Positions 1-7,348 of a DNA stretch of 11,380 bases are shown piece by piece. Both the position numbers and the translations under genes were made by a program. The notes beneath the pieces were generated by a model, which searched no databases, had not been told where the DNA came from, and was given only the letters and a program-made list of their open reading frames with translations. Origin of the DNA: an uncultured bacterium (GTDB taxonomy: Bacteria > CSSED10-310 > CALFER01). Location: NCBI GenBank assembly GCA_937951895.1, contig CALFER010000004.1:1-11380 (forward strand), given 5' to 3'. The stretch's first letter is position 1. Each line of letters starts with the position of its first letter.

Positions 1-63
1 AACCGCCCAGCTCTCCACCTGCCTGGGCCCTCCCGCGAGCGAAACGTTGCTACCCTAACAGCC

Positions 64-140
64 GACCTCCTACCTGTCAAGTCTTTTTTTCTTCTGCCCC
101 ACACCCCTATTTTTCTACCTCTTGACCTCCTGCCTCGTCA
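64..140. repeat. Imperfect direct repeat in pyrimidine-rich leader
   Basis: Two near-identical copies lie 60 bp apart in the non-coding stretch before the M24 gene: GACCTCCTACCTGTCA (64-79) and GACCTCCTGCCTCGTCA (124-140). The surrounding DNA, about 62-145, is strongly C/T-biased on the plus strand, including a run of seven T at 84-90. The repeat could be two operator half-sites, the relic of a small duplication, or chance in a low-complexity tract. The second copy overlaps a possible -35 box. No gene is visible in 1-193. Confidence 0.35.
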
Positions 141-149
141 CCCCATAGA
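122..149 (+). promoter_or_regulatory. Weak candidate promoter for the M24 peptidase gene
   Basis: TTGACC (122-127) matches five of six -35 consensus bases. The best partner is CATAGA (144-149) at 16-bp spacing, which matches only half the -10 consensus. It sits about 45 bp before the start codon, a sensible place for a promoter. The weak -10 box makes this tentative. Confidence 0.25.
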
Positions 150-178
150 TTGCGATAGAACCGGTTCGCCCACCATTT

Positions 179-184
179 AAGGAG
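179..184 (+). promoter_or_regulatory. Shine-Dalgarno for the M24 peptidase
   Basis: AAGGAG lies nine bases before the ATG at 194. It is a strong ribosome binding site and fixes the start of the peptidase gene. Confidence 0.8.
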
Positions 185-193
185 ACATTTACC

Positions 194-1384
194 ATGTTGA
201 ACCTCGACCTGATCACCCAAAACCTCTCGGAAGCCCATATCGACGCCTGGCTCCTCACCGATTTCCAGAAAACCAATTCCCCCGCCCGCGAACTCCTCAC
301 CATCCCCGATTACCTGCCGGCCAGCCGCCGATGGTTCTATCTGATCCGCGTCGACGACTCCCCTGTGAAAATCGTCCACGCCATCGAACCCGGCATCCTC
401 GACCACCTCCCGGGTGACACCCGAATCTACTCCGGCCGCCAACCCCTCATCGATACACTCGGACAACTCCTGAAGCCCATGACCACCATCGCCATGGAGT
501 ATTCGCCGCTCGCCGAGATCCCGAATGCGTCACGTGTCGACGCCGGCACAGTCGAACTCATCCGATCGCTCGGACCAGCCATCGTCTCGTCAGCCAACCT
601 CCTCCAACAGATCACGGCGCGCTGGGGCGAAACCGGACTGACATCGCACCGGACAGCCGCACAGGCGCTGATCGAGATCACCCGAGAAGTCTGGCGCTTC
701 ATCCGACACGCACACGGCGGATCACCCATCACGGAACTCGATGTCCGCCACGTCATCATGGATCAGTTTGCCGCCCGGAATCTCATCACGGACCACCCGC
801 CGATCTGCGCGGTCAATGCCCATGCCGCCGACCCGCATTTCGAACCGACCGAGCGGACCACGTCACCAATCGCCCCGAACAGCCTCGTCCTGATCGATCT
901 GTGGGCGAAAACCAAGGATCCCGACGCGGTTTTTGCCGATATCACCTGGACCGCCTACACCGGTGATTCGGTTCCGGACACGCTCAACGAGATCGCATCC
1001 ATCGTTTTTGACGCTCGCAATGCGGCTCTCGAATGCGTTCGCTCGGGCATGACCCGGGCAGGCGTCAACACGGTCACGGGAGCCGATGCCGACCGCGCGT
1101 GTCGAAAAGTCATCGAACAGAACGGTTTCGGAGCGCAGTTCATCCACCGCACGGGACATTCGCTCGGACGCACCGTCCACGGCCCCGGCGCCAATCTCGA
1201 CAGCCTCGAATCCATCGATACCCGACCGCTCATCCCCGATACGGGCTTCACGATCGAACCGGGGATTTATCTGCCCGGAAAGTTCGGAATCCGATCCGAA
1301 ATCAATGTGGCACTGTCCCCGGATGGCGGTATCGAGATCACCACTATGCCTCTGCAGAACCGGATCGTTCCGATTTTCGATTAA
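194..1384 (+). CDS. M24-family metallopeptidase (Xaa-Pro aminopeptidase/prolidase-like)
   Basis: A 396-residue protein with the two-domain plan of the M24 (pita-bread) family. Residues about 1-145 form a creatinase-type N-terminal domain, and about 150-396 form the catalytic domain. All five expected dinuclear-metal ligands are visible: D235 (LIDLWAK), D249 (FADITW), H322 (HRTGHSLG), E355 (TIEPGIY) and E369 (IRSEINV). H215 (DPHF) and H329 (VHGPG) sit where the family has its accessory histidines. The complete ligand set argues for an active hydrolase, likely cytoplasmic since no signal peptide is seen, cutting peptides with proline at the second position. Some M24 relatives have other substrates, such as creatine, so the exact substrate is not assigned. 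The length is normal for the family. The ATG has a strong AAGGAG at 179-184. The gene stands alone on this strand and ends 15 bp from the stop of the convergent membrane-protein gene. Confidence 0.9.
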   Translation: MLNLDLITQNLSEAHIDAWLLTDFQKTNSPARELLTIPDYLPASRRWFYLIRVDDSPVKIVHAIEPGILDHLPGDTRIYSGRQPLIDTLGQLLKPMTTIAMEYSPLAEIPNASRVDAGTVELIRSLGPAIVSSANLLQQITARWGETGLTSHRTAAQALIEITREVWRFIRHAHGGSPITELDVRHVIMDQFAARNLITDHPPICAVNAHAADPHFEPTERTTSPIAPNSLVLIDLWAKTKDPDAVFADITWTAYTGDSVPDTLNEIASIVFDARNAALECVRSGMTRAGVNTVTGADADRACRKVIEQNGFGAQFIHRTGHSLGRTVHGPGANLDSLESIDTRPLIPDTGFTIEPGIYLPGKFGIRSEINVALSPDGGIEITTMPLQNRIVPIFD

Positions 1385-1399
1385 CCCGGATCACGGATG

Positions 1400-2185
1400 T
1401 CAGGATTGTTTCTGCAGACGGATGTCGAGAAGTTGAATGGTTCCCATCACCAGGAAGAACCCGTACAGCGTCACATAGATCGGTGTGTTGAAAGGCAGAA
1501 CCATATTCGAGGCGATCTGGAAGGCTTCCAGCACGAATGGCGGAACGAGTGCGGTCATGGCCAGTGTGTAGCGGACATCGCGGATGACCGTGACGCGGAA
1601 CAGATTGGCAAAGAGCTCGACCACAGCGGACGCGATGAAGATGTGAATCCACTTGATGAGGGCCCACGAGGCGATTGAGAAAAGAAAGAAGCCGAAACCG
1701 AAGATAATCGCAATCACCCAGCGATCCGAACGGATGGTTTCCGGGGTGAGGGTGATGTCGCCGAAAACGAGTTGACTGTAGGCGAATCGACGGGGCTCCG
1801 GTGCGCCTTCGAGAAACATTGTCATGTGATCCGAGTCGAAAATCGCTCCCTGTTCGACCAGCGGATCCAGACGCGTCGTGCTGCCGGATGTGTCCACCTT
1901 GATCTGGAATTCCGGGTGATCGTACACGATCGGCTGATTGCCTTCGACGATCATCTTGCCTTCCCGGATGTGAATCGTCGGGAAGTGTTCCGCGTAGACT
2001 CGGGAAACGTCTCCGAGCAACTCGTAGGTGTGAATCCCCCGGCCGATCGCCACGGAAATCGCCAGAAGCACGGCCAGCAACACAAAGTAACGGACACACA
2101 GAGAAAAGGGCATGACCCGCATGATCCGATAGAAACGAGGCTGGACGGAATTCAATACCCAGTCCGGAAAACTCAGCCGGATCAT
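1400..2185 (-). CDS. Multi-pass inner-membrane protein, DUF1189-like
   Basis: A 261-residue membrane protein read from the ATG at 2185. Predicted topology by eye: a short basic cytoplasmic N-terminus, TM1 at about 33-50, a polar extracytoplasmic domain at about 51-155, then about four hydrophobic segments (156-176, 178-196, 206-225, 236-255). The polar domain contains EGKMIVEGNQPIVYDHPEF followed by IKVDTSG. This layout and the 'Gk...v....Pi....f.i..dT.G' pattern match what I know of DUF1189, a family of unknown function. The assignment is by pattern and not a search result. The frame is open upstream to an ATG at 2287, but those 34 extra residues are polar and unlike a membrane-protein start, and a good promoter (2226-2254) lies inside them, so 2185 is preferred. 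No clear Shine-Dalgarno precedes 2185. It follows the secreted pair by about 135 bp and converges on the M24 gene. Confidence 0.65.
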   Translation of the reverse strand: MIRLSFPDWVLNSVQPRFYRIMRVMPFSLCVRYFVLLAVLLAISVAIGRGIHTYELLGDVSRVYAEHFPTIHIREGKMIVEGNQPIVYDHPEFQIKVDTSGSTTRLDPLVEQGAIFDSDHMTMFLEGAPEPRRFAYSQLVFGDITLTPETIRSDRWVIAIIFGFGFFLFSIASWALIKWIHIFIASAVVELFANLFRVTVIRDVRYTLAMTALVPPFVLEAFQIASNMVLPFNTPIYVTLYGFFLVMGTIQLLDIRLQKQS

Positions 2186-2225
2186 GACAGGTTTGGATGA
2201 GGCAGGCGGTTGATTCACGCCGTTT

Positions 2226-2254
2226 AATATGCTCGAAAGCCGGATGGAAGTAAA
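2226..2254 (-). promoter_or_regulatory. Candidate promoter of the DUF1189-like gene
   Basis: Read on the minus strand: TTTACT (complement of 2249-2254), a 17-bp spacer, then CATATT (complement of 2226-2231). Each box matches four of six consensus bases and the spacing is ideal. Transcription would begin near 2219, giving a leader of about 34 nt before the ATG at 2185. This is evidence that the membrane-protein gene can be expressed apart from the upstream secreted pair and that 2287 is not its start. Confidence 0.45.
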
Positions 2255-2320
2255 CCGATTTGTTCGGTCGCAGGTACCACACATCACGACCGATGATCAC
2301 GCGGGAAGACTCAAACGGGA

Positions 2321-4681
2321 CTATTCCATTGAATACGAAAAGGATTGCCGATAGATCGATGATTTCAATTCAGTCAGGTCGGGTGAGAGGAGAGCGGACC
2401 AGATTCCGAGATCATCACCGGATTGATCGGTTTCCGGCCAGACAAACCGACACAACACCCCCCGGCGCACCTCATCTGGCCCCAGATGACATTCCATTCG
2501 GTCGATCCCTTCCGTATCCGGCATGAAGCTGGGAATCGAATAGTACAGATTGGTTTCACCCACCGGCACTTCGAGCAGACACACTCCCGCAAAATCAGCA
2601 GCGGTTGCACCGTTTTGAATGGTGTACGCCATTTCAAAGTGATCCCCCTCCCGAAAAATGGTTTCATTGAGCGCGATGTTGAACGACGGAACCGCCGGTT
2701 CTGCATGGAGATAAAACAAACCTTCACCGGAAACGACGAAATCCCCCGGCCTGTTCGACCTCATAATCGTGCCGGGCTTCGCCTCCGGAACCGGAAAATC
2801 GACCGGATAGACGTTCCCGAATCGACCATTATACTCGATGCAGACTAGTCGCTTGTCATCCGACCAGATGGGGTGCGTGACGAAGATGATCGCATTCCCG
2901 AATGCATCCAGCTGGCATGTGACAGATTGACCCGAAAATGCCTCCGGCGAATCCCACTGATCCATATGCCATATCTCGCCGTTAAACCGATACAGCACCA
3001 CACCGGGATCAGTTGCCACGATCATCGGATGGTTGAATCGAGTCATCTCGACATCAACCGATCCGTAACTTGTTTCCGTGATCAACTGACGATCAATCGA
3101 GTCCCCGTCGATGGTCAGAAGCCATGTTCCGAGATAATCCTCGCTCAGACACACAACATACACACCGTCATCACGCCTGAGCGTATCGATGGCGACCGGT
3201 TCATACCCTCCTGCGATCTCGATGAAAAGAGGGTGAATGGATAGAGCAGGAGGGATCCCGGCCAGATGGTATATAGTCAAGCCGGAATAGGTTTTATCAA
3301 GAGCGATCATGTCAAGACGATCGGCAATGCCGGCATCAACCCGTATCACCGAAAAAAAACTGCCGGGGGCGATATCGATGCATATGCGGGCACCGGGATC
3401 GATCCTGAGATACTTCACGTCGGAAGCATTCGAGATCACTCCATGAATCGTTTCGCTTCCAGTCAGATCTCCGACAAATCGACCCAGGTAATCCAGTTCA
3501 CACGGCTCCGTCGCCACATTCGTCCACGCCCATCGTCCCGTCATATCCGTCCATACAACGGGCAGGGTCTCATTCTTCTTTTCGATCAGAATCCGGCGCC
3601 TCCCCCCATCACTGATCTGCATGACCGGCGATCCGGAAACTGGATAAAAACGCTCCTGTTCCCACCCGTGTGATGTCTTGACGTACAAGTCCGTACGATA
3701 CAGCAAGCGAAGGGCGTCTCCTGAGCCATACACGGATCGATATGAGAACGGCACGGGCTCGATCGACCACCCCGATCCATCAAATTCGGCGATCCGCAGA
3801 TTGTGCTCCGGTTCGAACAGTACCGCAATCCGGCCGGACATCGAGACGGAGAGATCCAGTATATGCATGTTCTCCGGTTGGATCAGAATGTGAGACGTCC
3901 AGACGGCTGAGGAGTCCCTGATCATGACTCCAATACGGATCGGCATGCGTAGAATCTCATATGCACAGACCAGACGTCCGTCGGATGTCGTCCGGAGATT
4001 CACATTCTGCACATCGGCATACTCTTCCAGTGATTCCATCGATTCGTCACCATGATCGAACGTCACGATCCGACATCCCGAAAACTGGTTCTCGGCGGCA
4101 TAGCCGATGAACACCCGACCGTCCTCATCGGAGGCGATATCAACTGAAATCGGGATTTCCGGATCGAGCGATGGATCCAGAATTCGTGGCGTCGATAACC
4201 ACTGGCCGTCCCAAAACCGCTGGATCAAACCCTCCTGACTCACGATCCAGATGCCGCCATCCGAATCAACCGTCGCCCGGATCACACTGAAACCCGTCAT
4301 CACCGTCCGTTCGATCTCAGTCCATTGTCCTGTGTTTCCACGAACGATTGACAGTGCGCCATTATCGCTGCCGGATACGATATGAAACACGCCATTTCGT
4401 TCACTGATGCTCCGGGTCGTTTCGCTCCCGATGCCACTCTCGATACTCTCGCACTCCCACCCCTCCGATGATTCGAAGAAATGCCAGAAACCGATCGAGT
4501 CAACGAAAAGATGCAGAGTTTCATCCGCGTGATCGACCAAGGCACACGTCGGAGAATCGATCAGTTCCGGAATGACCGGATCGATGATCTCGATGTCGAT
4601 TCGAGGTCCGCCGCGAACCGGAAACGGCAATAAACAGACGATCAGTAATAAACATTGACCGGCTTTTTGTACAGACCCCAT
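2321..4681 (-). CDS. Secreted propeller-like protein with C-terminal beta-sandwich module
   Basis: A 786-residue protein of unknown function. Residues 1-24 form a signal peptide: K6, a hydrophobic core around AGQCLLLIVCLLPF, then a likely cut after VRG. The cysteines in the core lack a proper lipobox, so it is probably not a lipoprotein. Residues about 45-660 hold many loosely similar units ending in a small residue pattern plus Trp (DGGIWIV...DGQW near 141-161, SGRIAVLF...GSGW near 282-305, and others), suggesting one or more beta-propellers. After about 665 there is a separate beta-rich module with the pattern 'FREGDHFEMAYTIQN...LLEVPVG..YY..PSF...F.WP...', resembling N-x-G type CARDB/Ig-like domains in secreted bacterial proteins. 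No C-terminal sorting signal is evident. The start overlaps the upstream Asp-box gene by 40 bp and has a strong internal Shine-Dalgarno, indicating translational coupling. The fold is inference. Confidence 0.7.
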   Translation of the reverse strand: MGSVQKAGQCLLLIVCLLPFPVRGGPRIDIEIIDPVIPELIDSPTCALVDHADETLHLFVDSIGFWHFFESSEGWECESIESGIGSETTRSISERNGVFHIVSGSDNGALSIVRGNTGQWTEIERTVMTGFSVIRATVDSDGGIWIVSQEGLIQRFWDGQWLSTPRILDPSLDPEIPISVDIASDEDGRVFIGYAAENQFSGCRIVTFDHGDESMESLEEYADVQNVNLRTTSDGRLVCAYEILRMPIRIGVMIRDSSAVWTSHILIQPENMHILDLSVSMSGRIAVLFEPEHNLRIAEFDGSGWSIEPVPFSYRSVYGSGDALRLLYRTDLYVKTSHGWEQERFYPVSGSPVMQISDGGRRRILIEKKNETLPVVWTDMTGRWAWTNVATEPCELDYLGRFVGDLTGSETIHGVISNASDVKYLRIDPGARICIDIAPGSFFSVIRVDAGIADRLDMIALDKTYSGLTIYHLAGIPPALSIHPLFIEIAGGYEPVAIDTLRRDDGVYVVCLSEDYLGTWLLTIDGDSIDRQLITETSYGSVDVEMTRFNHPMIVATDPGVVLYRFNGEIWHMDQWDSPEAFSGQSVTCQLDAFGNAIIFVTHPIWSDDKRLVCIEYNGRFGNVYPVDFPVPEAKPGTIMRSNRPGDFVVSGEGLFYLHAEPAVPSFNIALNETIFREGDHFEMAYTIQNGATAADFAGVCLLEVPVGETNLYYSIPSFMPDTEGIDRMECHLGPDEVRRGVLCRFVWPETDQSGDDLGIWSALLSPDLTELKSSIYRQSFSYSME

Positions 4682-7194
4682 GCTGCCCCCTTCCGAACGG
4701 TGACCGGAGCATCACTCCGAGTCAGATTCCCATCCTCGTCAGTAACTTCAAGTTGAAAGGCGAGACGATCGCTTGAAACTGAGGCTGGAATGGGGATGAC
4801 AGTCTGAAAAATCCCACGATCCGCCGATGCTTGTCCGGTCGGTATCAATTCTATCCCGGTCGGCCGATGGTCGATCAGAAGATTCAAGGACCGGATCGTT
4901 TCCGCACCCTGCGGATCCCGAACCAGAGCGCTCACTATCACTATGCGATTCGTACCCATCGATTCCGTTCGCCCTCCGAACATCTCGATGACCGGGAGGT
5001 GGCGGCCGATCGGCGCGACAACTTCATCTGTTCGACTGCTTTCACGACCGTTTGAATCATACGCGCTCAAACTGACATAGCCGAAATCCGCATCGGATCG
5101 AACGGATTGCCAGGTGATTTCGATCGCCTCCTGATGATAGGGAACGATCAAAACCTGCGACGGAACTCCGGGGCTCTCACCCAAAAAGATCCTCGTGCCA
5201 GTCGCCTCCGGTGATAATCGCCAGGCAAGAACCATCCGCTCTTCGTCACTCTCAACGGATATCAATTCGGGTTCCGCAGGAGGGATTGAATCAGGATCGA
5301 ATCGAATCTCGGATAAACCGGCATACCTCCAGACTGCGAACAGTCGCGTCGGGTCTTCCGGATGACAGACGATTCGAGATGCGGGATGCGGGAAATCTCC
5401 GATGGGAATTCCGCGAAGATGCCCGGCGTCCGATCTGAGAACACTGCTCGTGGCCATCAGATACTCACGAGCGTGATCATCGAGAAAGATAAAATCACCT
5501 GCCCCTTCAGTCTCGCGCAGACTGCTTTGATGCGTGTTCATATCGACCAGGGCGATCCGGGCTTCCCCATCCAGATACTCGCTGGCGAGGTAAAGTTCAG
5601 AGTTCTCCGGAAGTTGCTCCCAAAACATCAACGGCAGATCGTCGTTGCATTCCCAGATCGTTCCGCCATCCCGCGAGCAGCAGAGCTCCGTTCCGTTTTT
5701 TATGATAATAAAATCGGGATTGATGCGAGAAATCGAGACGGGACCCATGAGTATTGAATTGCGCTTGAGCTGAGTCCATTCGTGTGTGGGTGCATCAAAC
5801 CGCCACAGAATGGATTCATAGCCCGTACCGACAGCCGCGTGATAATGGTACGCGCTGTTATCCAGAAGCAGCATGCCGTCACGGGAATCCGGAAAGAAAC
5901 AGAGACTCCCGCTGGAGCCACGGTCGGCATATCCATCCGACACCCAGAACAACTCGAGTGAGAGGAGTCTGTCTCGCGACGAATAGATCCGATGTCCCTC
6001 GACAAAATGAATCGAAAGATACGCCTGTTCCGGATCGATCGGATCGAAACACAGCCCCTGAGCGGCCCCGCCTTCCGGAACGATATCGATCTCCTCCCAG
6101 GTCGCACCCTCATCGATCGATCGAAAAATCCCCGGTTCCATAACGAAGTACCAGATAGACGGATCCATCGGATCAAAAGTGAATTGACCTGCCGGTGACG
6201 CATGAAGGCCGGTATTGCGTGGATGGAAACTTGCTCCGGCATCTTCCGATACCCATACGCCTTCAGCGGTCGCCAGGAAAATCGCATTCAGATTGCCTGC
6301 AAGATCGACTGTTTCCGGTGCGATTTCAATCGGATGCCAGCTCAGCCCCTCATCGATCGATCGAAACACTCCGGATCGGGTTAATGCGACAATGACGTCA
6401 AGCGAGTTCCGCCACAAAATGAAGCGTATCAATCCGGCGGGCGCGGAACGCATGATCCACCCGTTCTCGTCGTAACGCAATATCGCGAGTTGGTCAGTTT
6501 GGTAAATTCCAATCAGATCACCCTCGGAGGAGAATTGGAGATGCCACGGAATCTGAGGCAAACCCGGAAGTTCCCGCCATGTCGTGAGCGAATCTTTCGA
6601 GATGCAGATTCCATGATTCGAGAGCACAGCAGACAGATTGGGATCCACCGGACTGAAAACGATCGATGAAACCGGCATGGGCAGGTCCAGCGTCCTCGGT
6701 TCCCATGTCCGACCGGAATCTGTGGATTCCAGGATCTGGCCATTCCGATTCGGATACATTTGGGTTCGGATCATATGCCCGAACCGGTGAGGGTCCAGGG
6801 TCAGCGAGAAATACTTCAAACTGGCCATCGATACGACATCGAAAAAACTTCCGGCTCCCAAATCGACTTCAGTAACGTCGTATCCATTCGTTAACCAGGC
6901 AGAGTTATCGTCCCAAGGCGATATCGAAAACGATGTGAAGGATGAATCCGGAAACAGGCGATTCCATGTCTCGCCATTGTCCTTTGAAACGAACAGGATA
7001 TCCTCTTTTTTTGCAACCACAGTGCTTGAATGATCCGAGCATTCGATTTCGTCGATCGGACCAGGATCCGGCCCGAGATACATCCAGTCCGCGATCGCTG
7101 CATGAGTCAGCAGGATGCTGAGAATCAAACTGAACCACCTGAACCGATTCGATACAGAAACCAGAGGGAACCGACATGCATTCGTGTTTTTCAT
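4642..7194 (-). CDS. Secreted Asp-box (BNR/sortilin-like) beta-propeller protein with FnIII and Ig-like domains
   Basis: An 850-residue protein. The N-terminus is basic and followed by a hydrophobic segment (FSLILSILLTHAAIA, about 21-35), a signal peptide with a plausible AIA cut site. Residues about 38-640 carry at least seven Asp-box motifs of form S-x-D-x-G-x-T-W: near 70-77, 157-164, 199-206, 279-286, 316-323, 359-366 and 507-514. These are the hallmark turns of sialidase, sortilin/VPS10 and YCF48-like beta-propellers. The catalytic arginines of sialidases are not evident, so a binding or structural role is more likely than glycosidase activity. Residues about 638-728 look like a fibronectin type III domain and about 732-835 like another Ig-like domain (VRDPQGAE, VTDEDGN). 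It is the first gene of the minus-strand block, with a good -10 box (TATAAC) and an AAAGG ribosome site upstream. The 3' end overlaps the start of the next secreted protein. Ligand and partner are unknown. Confidence 0.8.
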   Translation of the reverse strand: MKNTNACRFPLVSVSNRFRWFSLILSILLTHAAIADWMYLGPDPGPIDEIECSDHSSTVVAKKEDILFVSKDNGETWNRLFPDSSFTSFSISPWDDNSAWLTNGYDVTEVDLGAGSFFDVVSMASLKYFSLTLDPHRFGHMIRTQMYPNRNGQILESTDSGRTWEPRTLDLPMPVSSIVFSPVDPNLSAVLSNHGICISKDSLTTWRELPGLPQIPWHLQFSSEGDLIGIYQTDQLAILRYDENGWIMRSAPAGLIRFILWRNSLDVIVALTRSGVFRSIDEGLSWHPIEIAPETVDLAGNLNAIFLATAEGVWVSEDAGASFHPRNTGLHASPAGQFTFDPMDPSIWYFVMEPGIFRSIDEGATWEEIDIVPEGGAAQGLCFDPIDPEQAYLSIHFVEGHRIYSSRDRLLSLELFWVSDGYADRGSSGSLCFFPDSRDGMLLLDNSAYHYHAAVGTGYESILWRFDAPTHEWTQLKRNSILMGPVSISRINPDFIIIKNGTELCCSRDGGTIWECNDDLPLMFWEQLPENSELYLASEYLDGEARIALVDMNTHQSSLRETEGAGDFIFLDDHAREYLMATSSVLRSDAGHLRGIPIGDFPHPASRIVCHPEDPTRLFAVWRYAGLSEIRFDPDSIPPAEPELISVESDEERMVLAWRLSPEATGTRIFLGESPGVPSQVLIVPYHQEAIEITWQSVRSDADFGYVSLSAYDSNGRESSRTDEVVAPIGRHLPVIEMFGGRTESMGTNRIVIVSALVRDPQGAETIRSLNLLIDHRPTGIELIPTGQASADRGIFQTVIPIPASVSSDRLAFQLEVTDEDGNLTRSDAPVTVRKGAAWGLYKKPVNVYY
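4686..4694 (-). promoter_or_regulatory. Shine-Dalgarno inside the Asp-box gene for its downstream partner
   Basis: On the minus strand GGAAGGGGG ends four bases before the ATG at 4681 and lies within the last codons of the Asp-box gene. It supports 4681 as the true start and the two secreted proteins being translated in a coupled fashion from one message. Confidence 0.7.
6107..6366 (-). repeat. 20-bp exact direct repeat encoding two identical Asp boxes
   Basis: The sequence ccctcatcgatcgatcgaaa occurs exactly at 6107-6126 and at 6347-6366, 240 bp apart (80 codons). On the minus strand each copy reads FRSIDEG, the start of the Asp boxes at residues 279 and 359. The core is the self-complementary cgatcgatcg. 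It most likely reflects duplication of propeller blades within the gene. Confidence 0.8.
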
Positions 7195-7202
7195 CGATGA
7201 TA

Positions 7203-7207
7203 CCTTT
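7203..7207 (-). promoter_or_regulatory. Shine-Dalgarno for the Asp-box gene
   Basis: AAAGG on the minus strand (within GAGAAAGG) lies eight bases before the ATG at 7194 and supports that start. Confidence 0.6.
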
Positions 7208-7226
7208 CTCAGGCTTTAACAATGAA

Positions 7227-7255
7227 GTTATACCTGGTCACCGCTTTCCGAACAA
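7227..7255 (-). promoter_or_regulatory. Candidate promoter of the secreted-protein operon
   Basis: Minus strand: TTGTTC (complement of 7250-7255), a 17-bp spacer, then TATAAC (complement of 7227-7232). The -10 box matches five of six consensus bases and the spacing is ideal; the -35 keeps only TTG. Initiation would be near 7220, giving a leader of about 25 nt with the ribosome site correctly placed. Confidence 0.5.
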
Positions 7256-7272
7256 GACGATTGACAAGCCTG

Positions 7273-7301
7273 TTGCGCTCTTCCATCCCATTCCGTATCG
7301 T
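7273..7301 (+). promoter_or_regulatory. Weak candidate promoter of the radical SAM gene
   Basis: TTGCGC (7273-7278) and TATCGT (7296-7301) are 17 bp apart and fall about 50 bp before the ATG at 7349, back to back with the minus-strand promoter. Matches to consensus are partial (three and four of six), so this is tentative. Confidence 0.25.
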
Positions 7302-7333
7302 ATGCTGGCCGGAACCGGATTCCGACGATGAAC

Positions 7334-7340
7334 GGAGAAG
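7334..7340 (+). promoter_or_regulatory. Ribosome binding site deciding the radical SAM start
   Basis: GGAGAAG precedes the ATG at 7349 by eight bases. It lies inside the open frame that could also begin at 7328. Because the protein from 7349 begins MKVMLIVPPW, the usual first strand of a B12-binding domain, 7349 is preferred over 7328. Confidence 0.5.
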
Positions 7341-7348
7341 ACCCAACG

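Noticed and set aside
107..466. A 119-codon minus-strand frame at the left end
   Set aside because: It is mostly antisense to the M24 gene, whose metal ligands are complete in the plus-strand frame, and it has no domain-like content.
1382..1402. Bidirectional terminator between the convergent M24 and membrane-protein genes
   Set aside because: Only a 3-bp stem can be drawn and there is no T-run on either side.
1344..2300. A 318-codon minus-strand open frame overlapping the DUF1189-like gene
   Set aside because: Its translation is rich in Arg, His and Ser with no domain-like pattern. The other frame gives clean membrane segments, so this one is a shadow.
4607..4681. Lipoprotein signal on the second secreted protein
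   Set aside because: The cysteines at residues 10 and 16 lie inside the hydrophobic core and lack the small residue required just before a lipobox cysteine.
4642..7194. Asp-box protein as an active sialidase
   Set aside because: Asp boxes alone do not imply sialidase; the arginine triad and catalytic Tyr/Glu arrangement could not be recognised.
7261..7266. Perfect -35 box TTGACA upstream of the radical SAM gene
   Set aside because: No acceptable -10 hexamer lies 15-19 bp downstream; the pair TTGCGC/TATCGT fits better.
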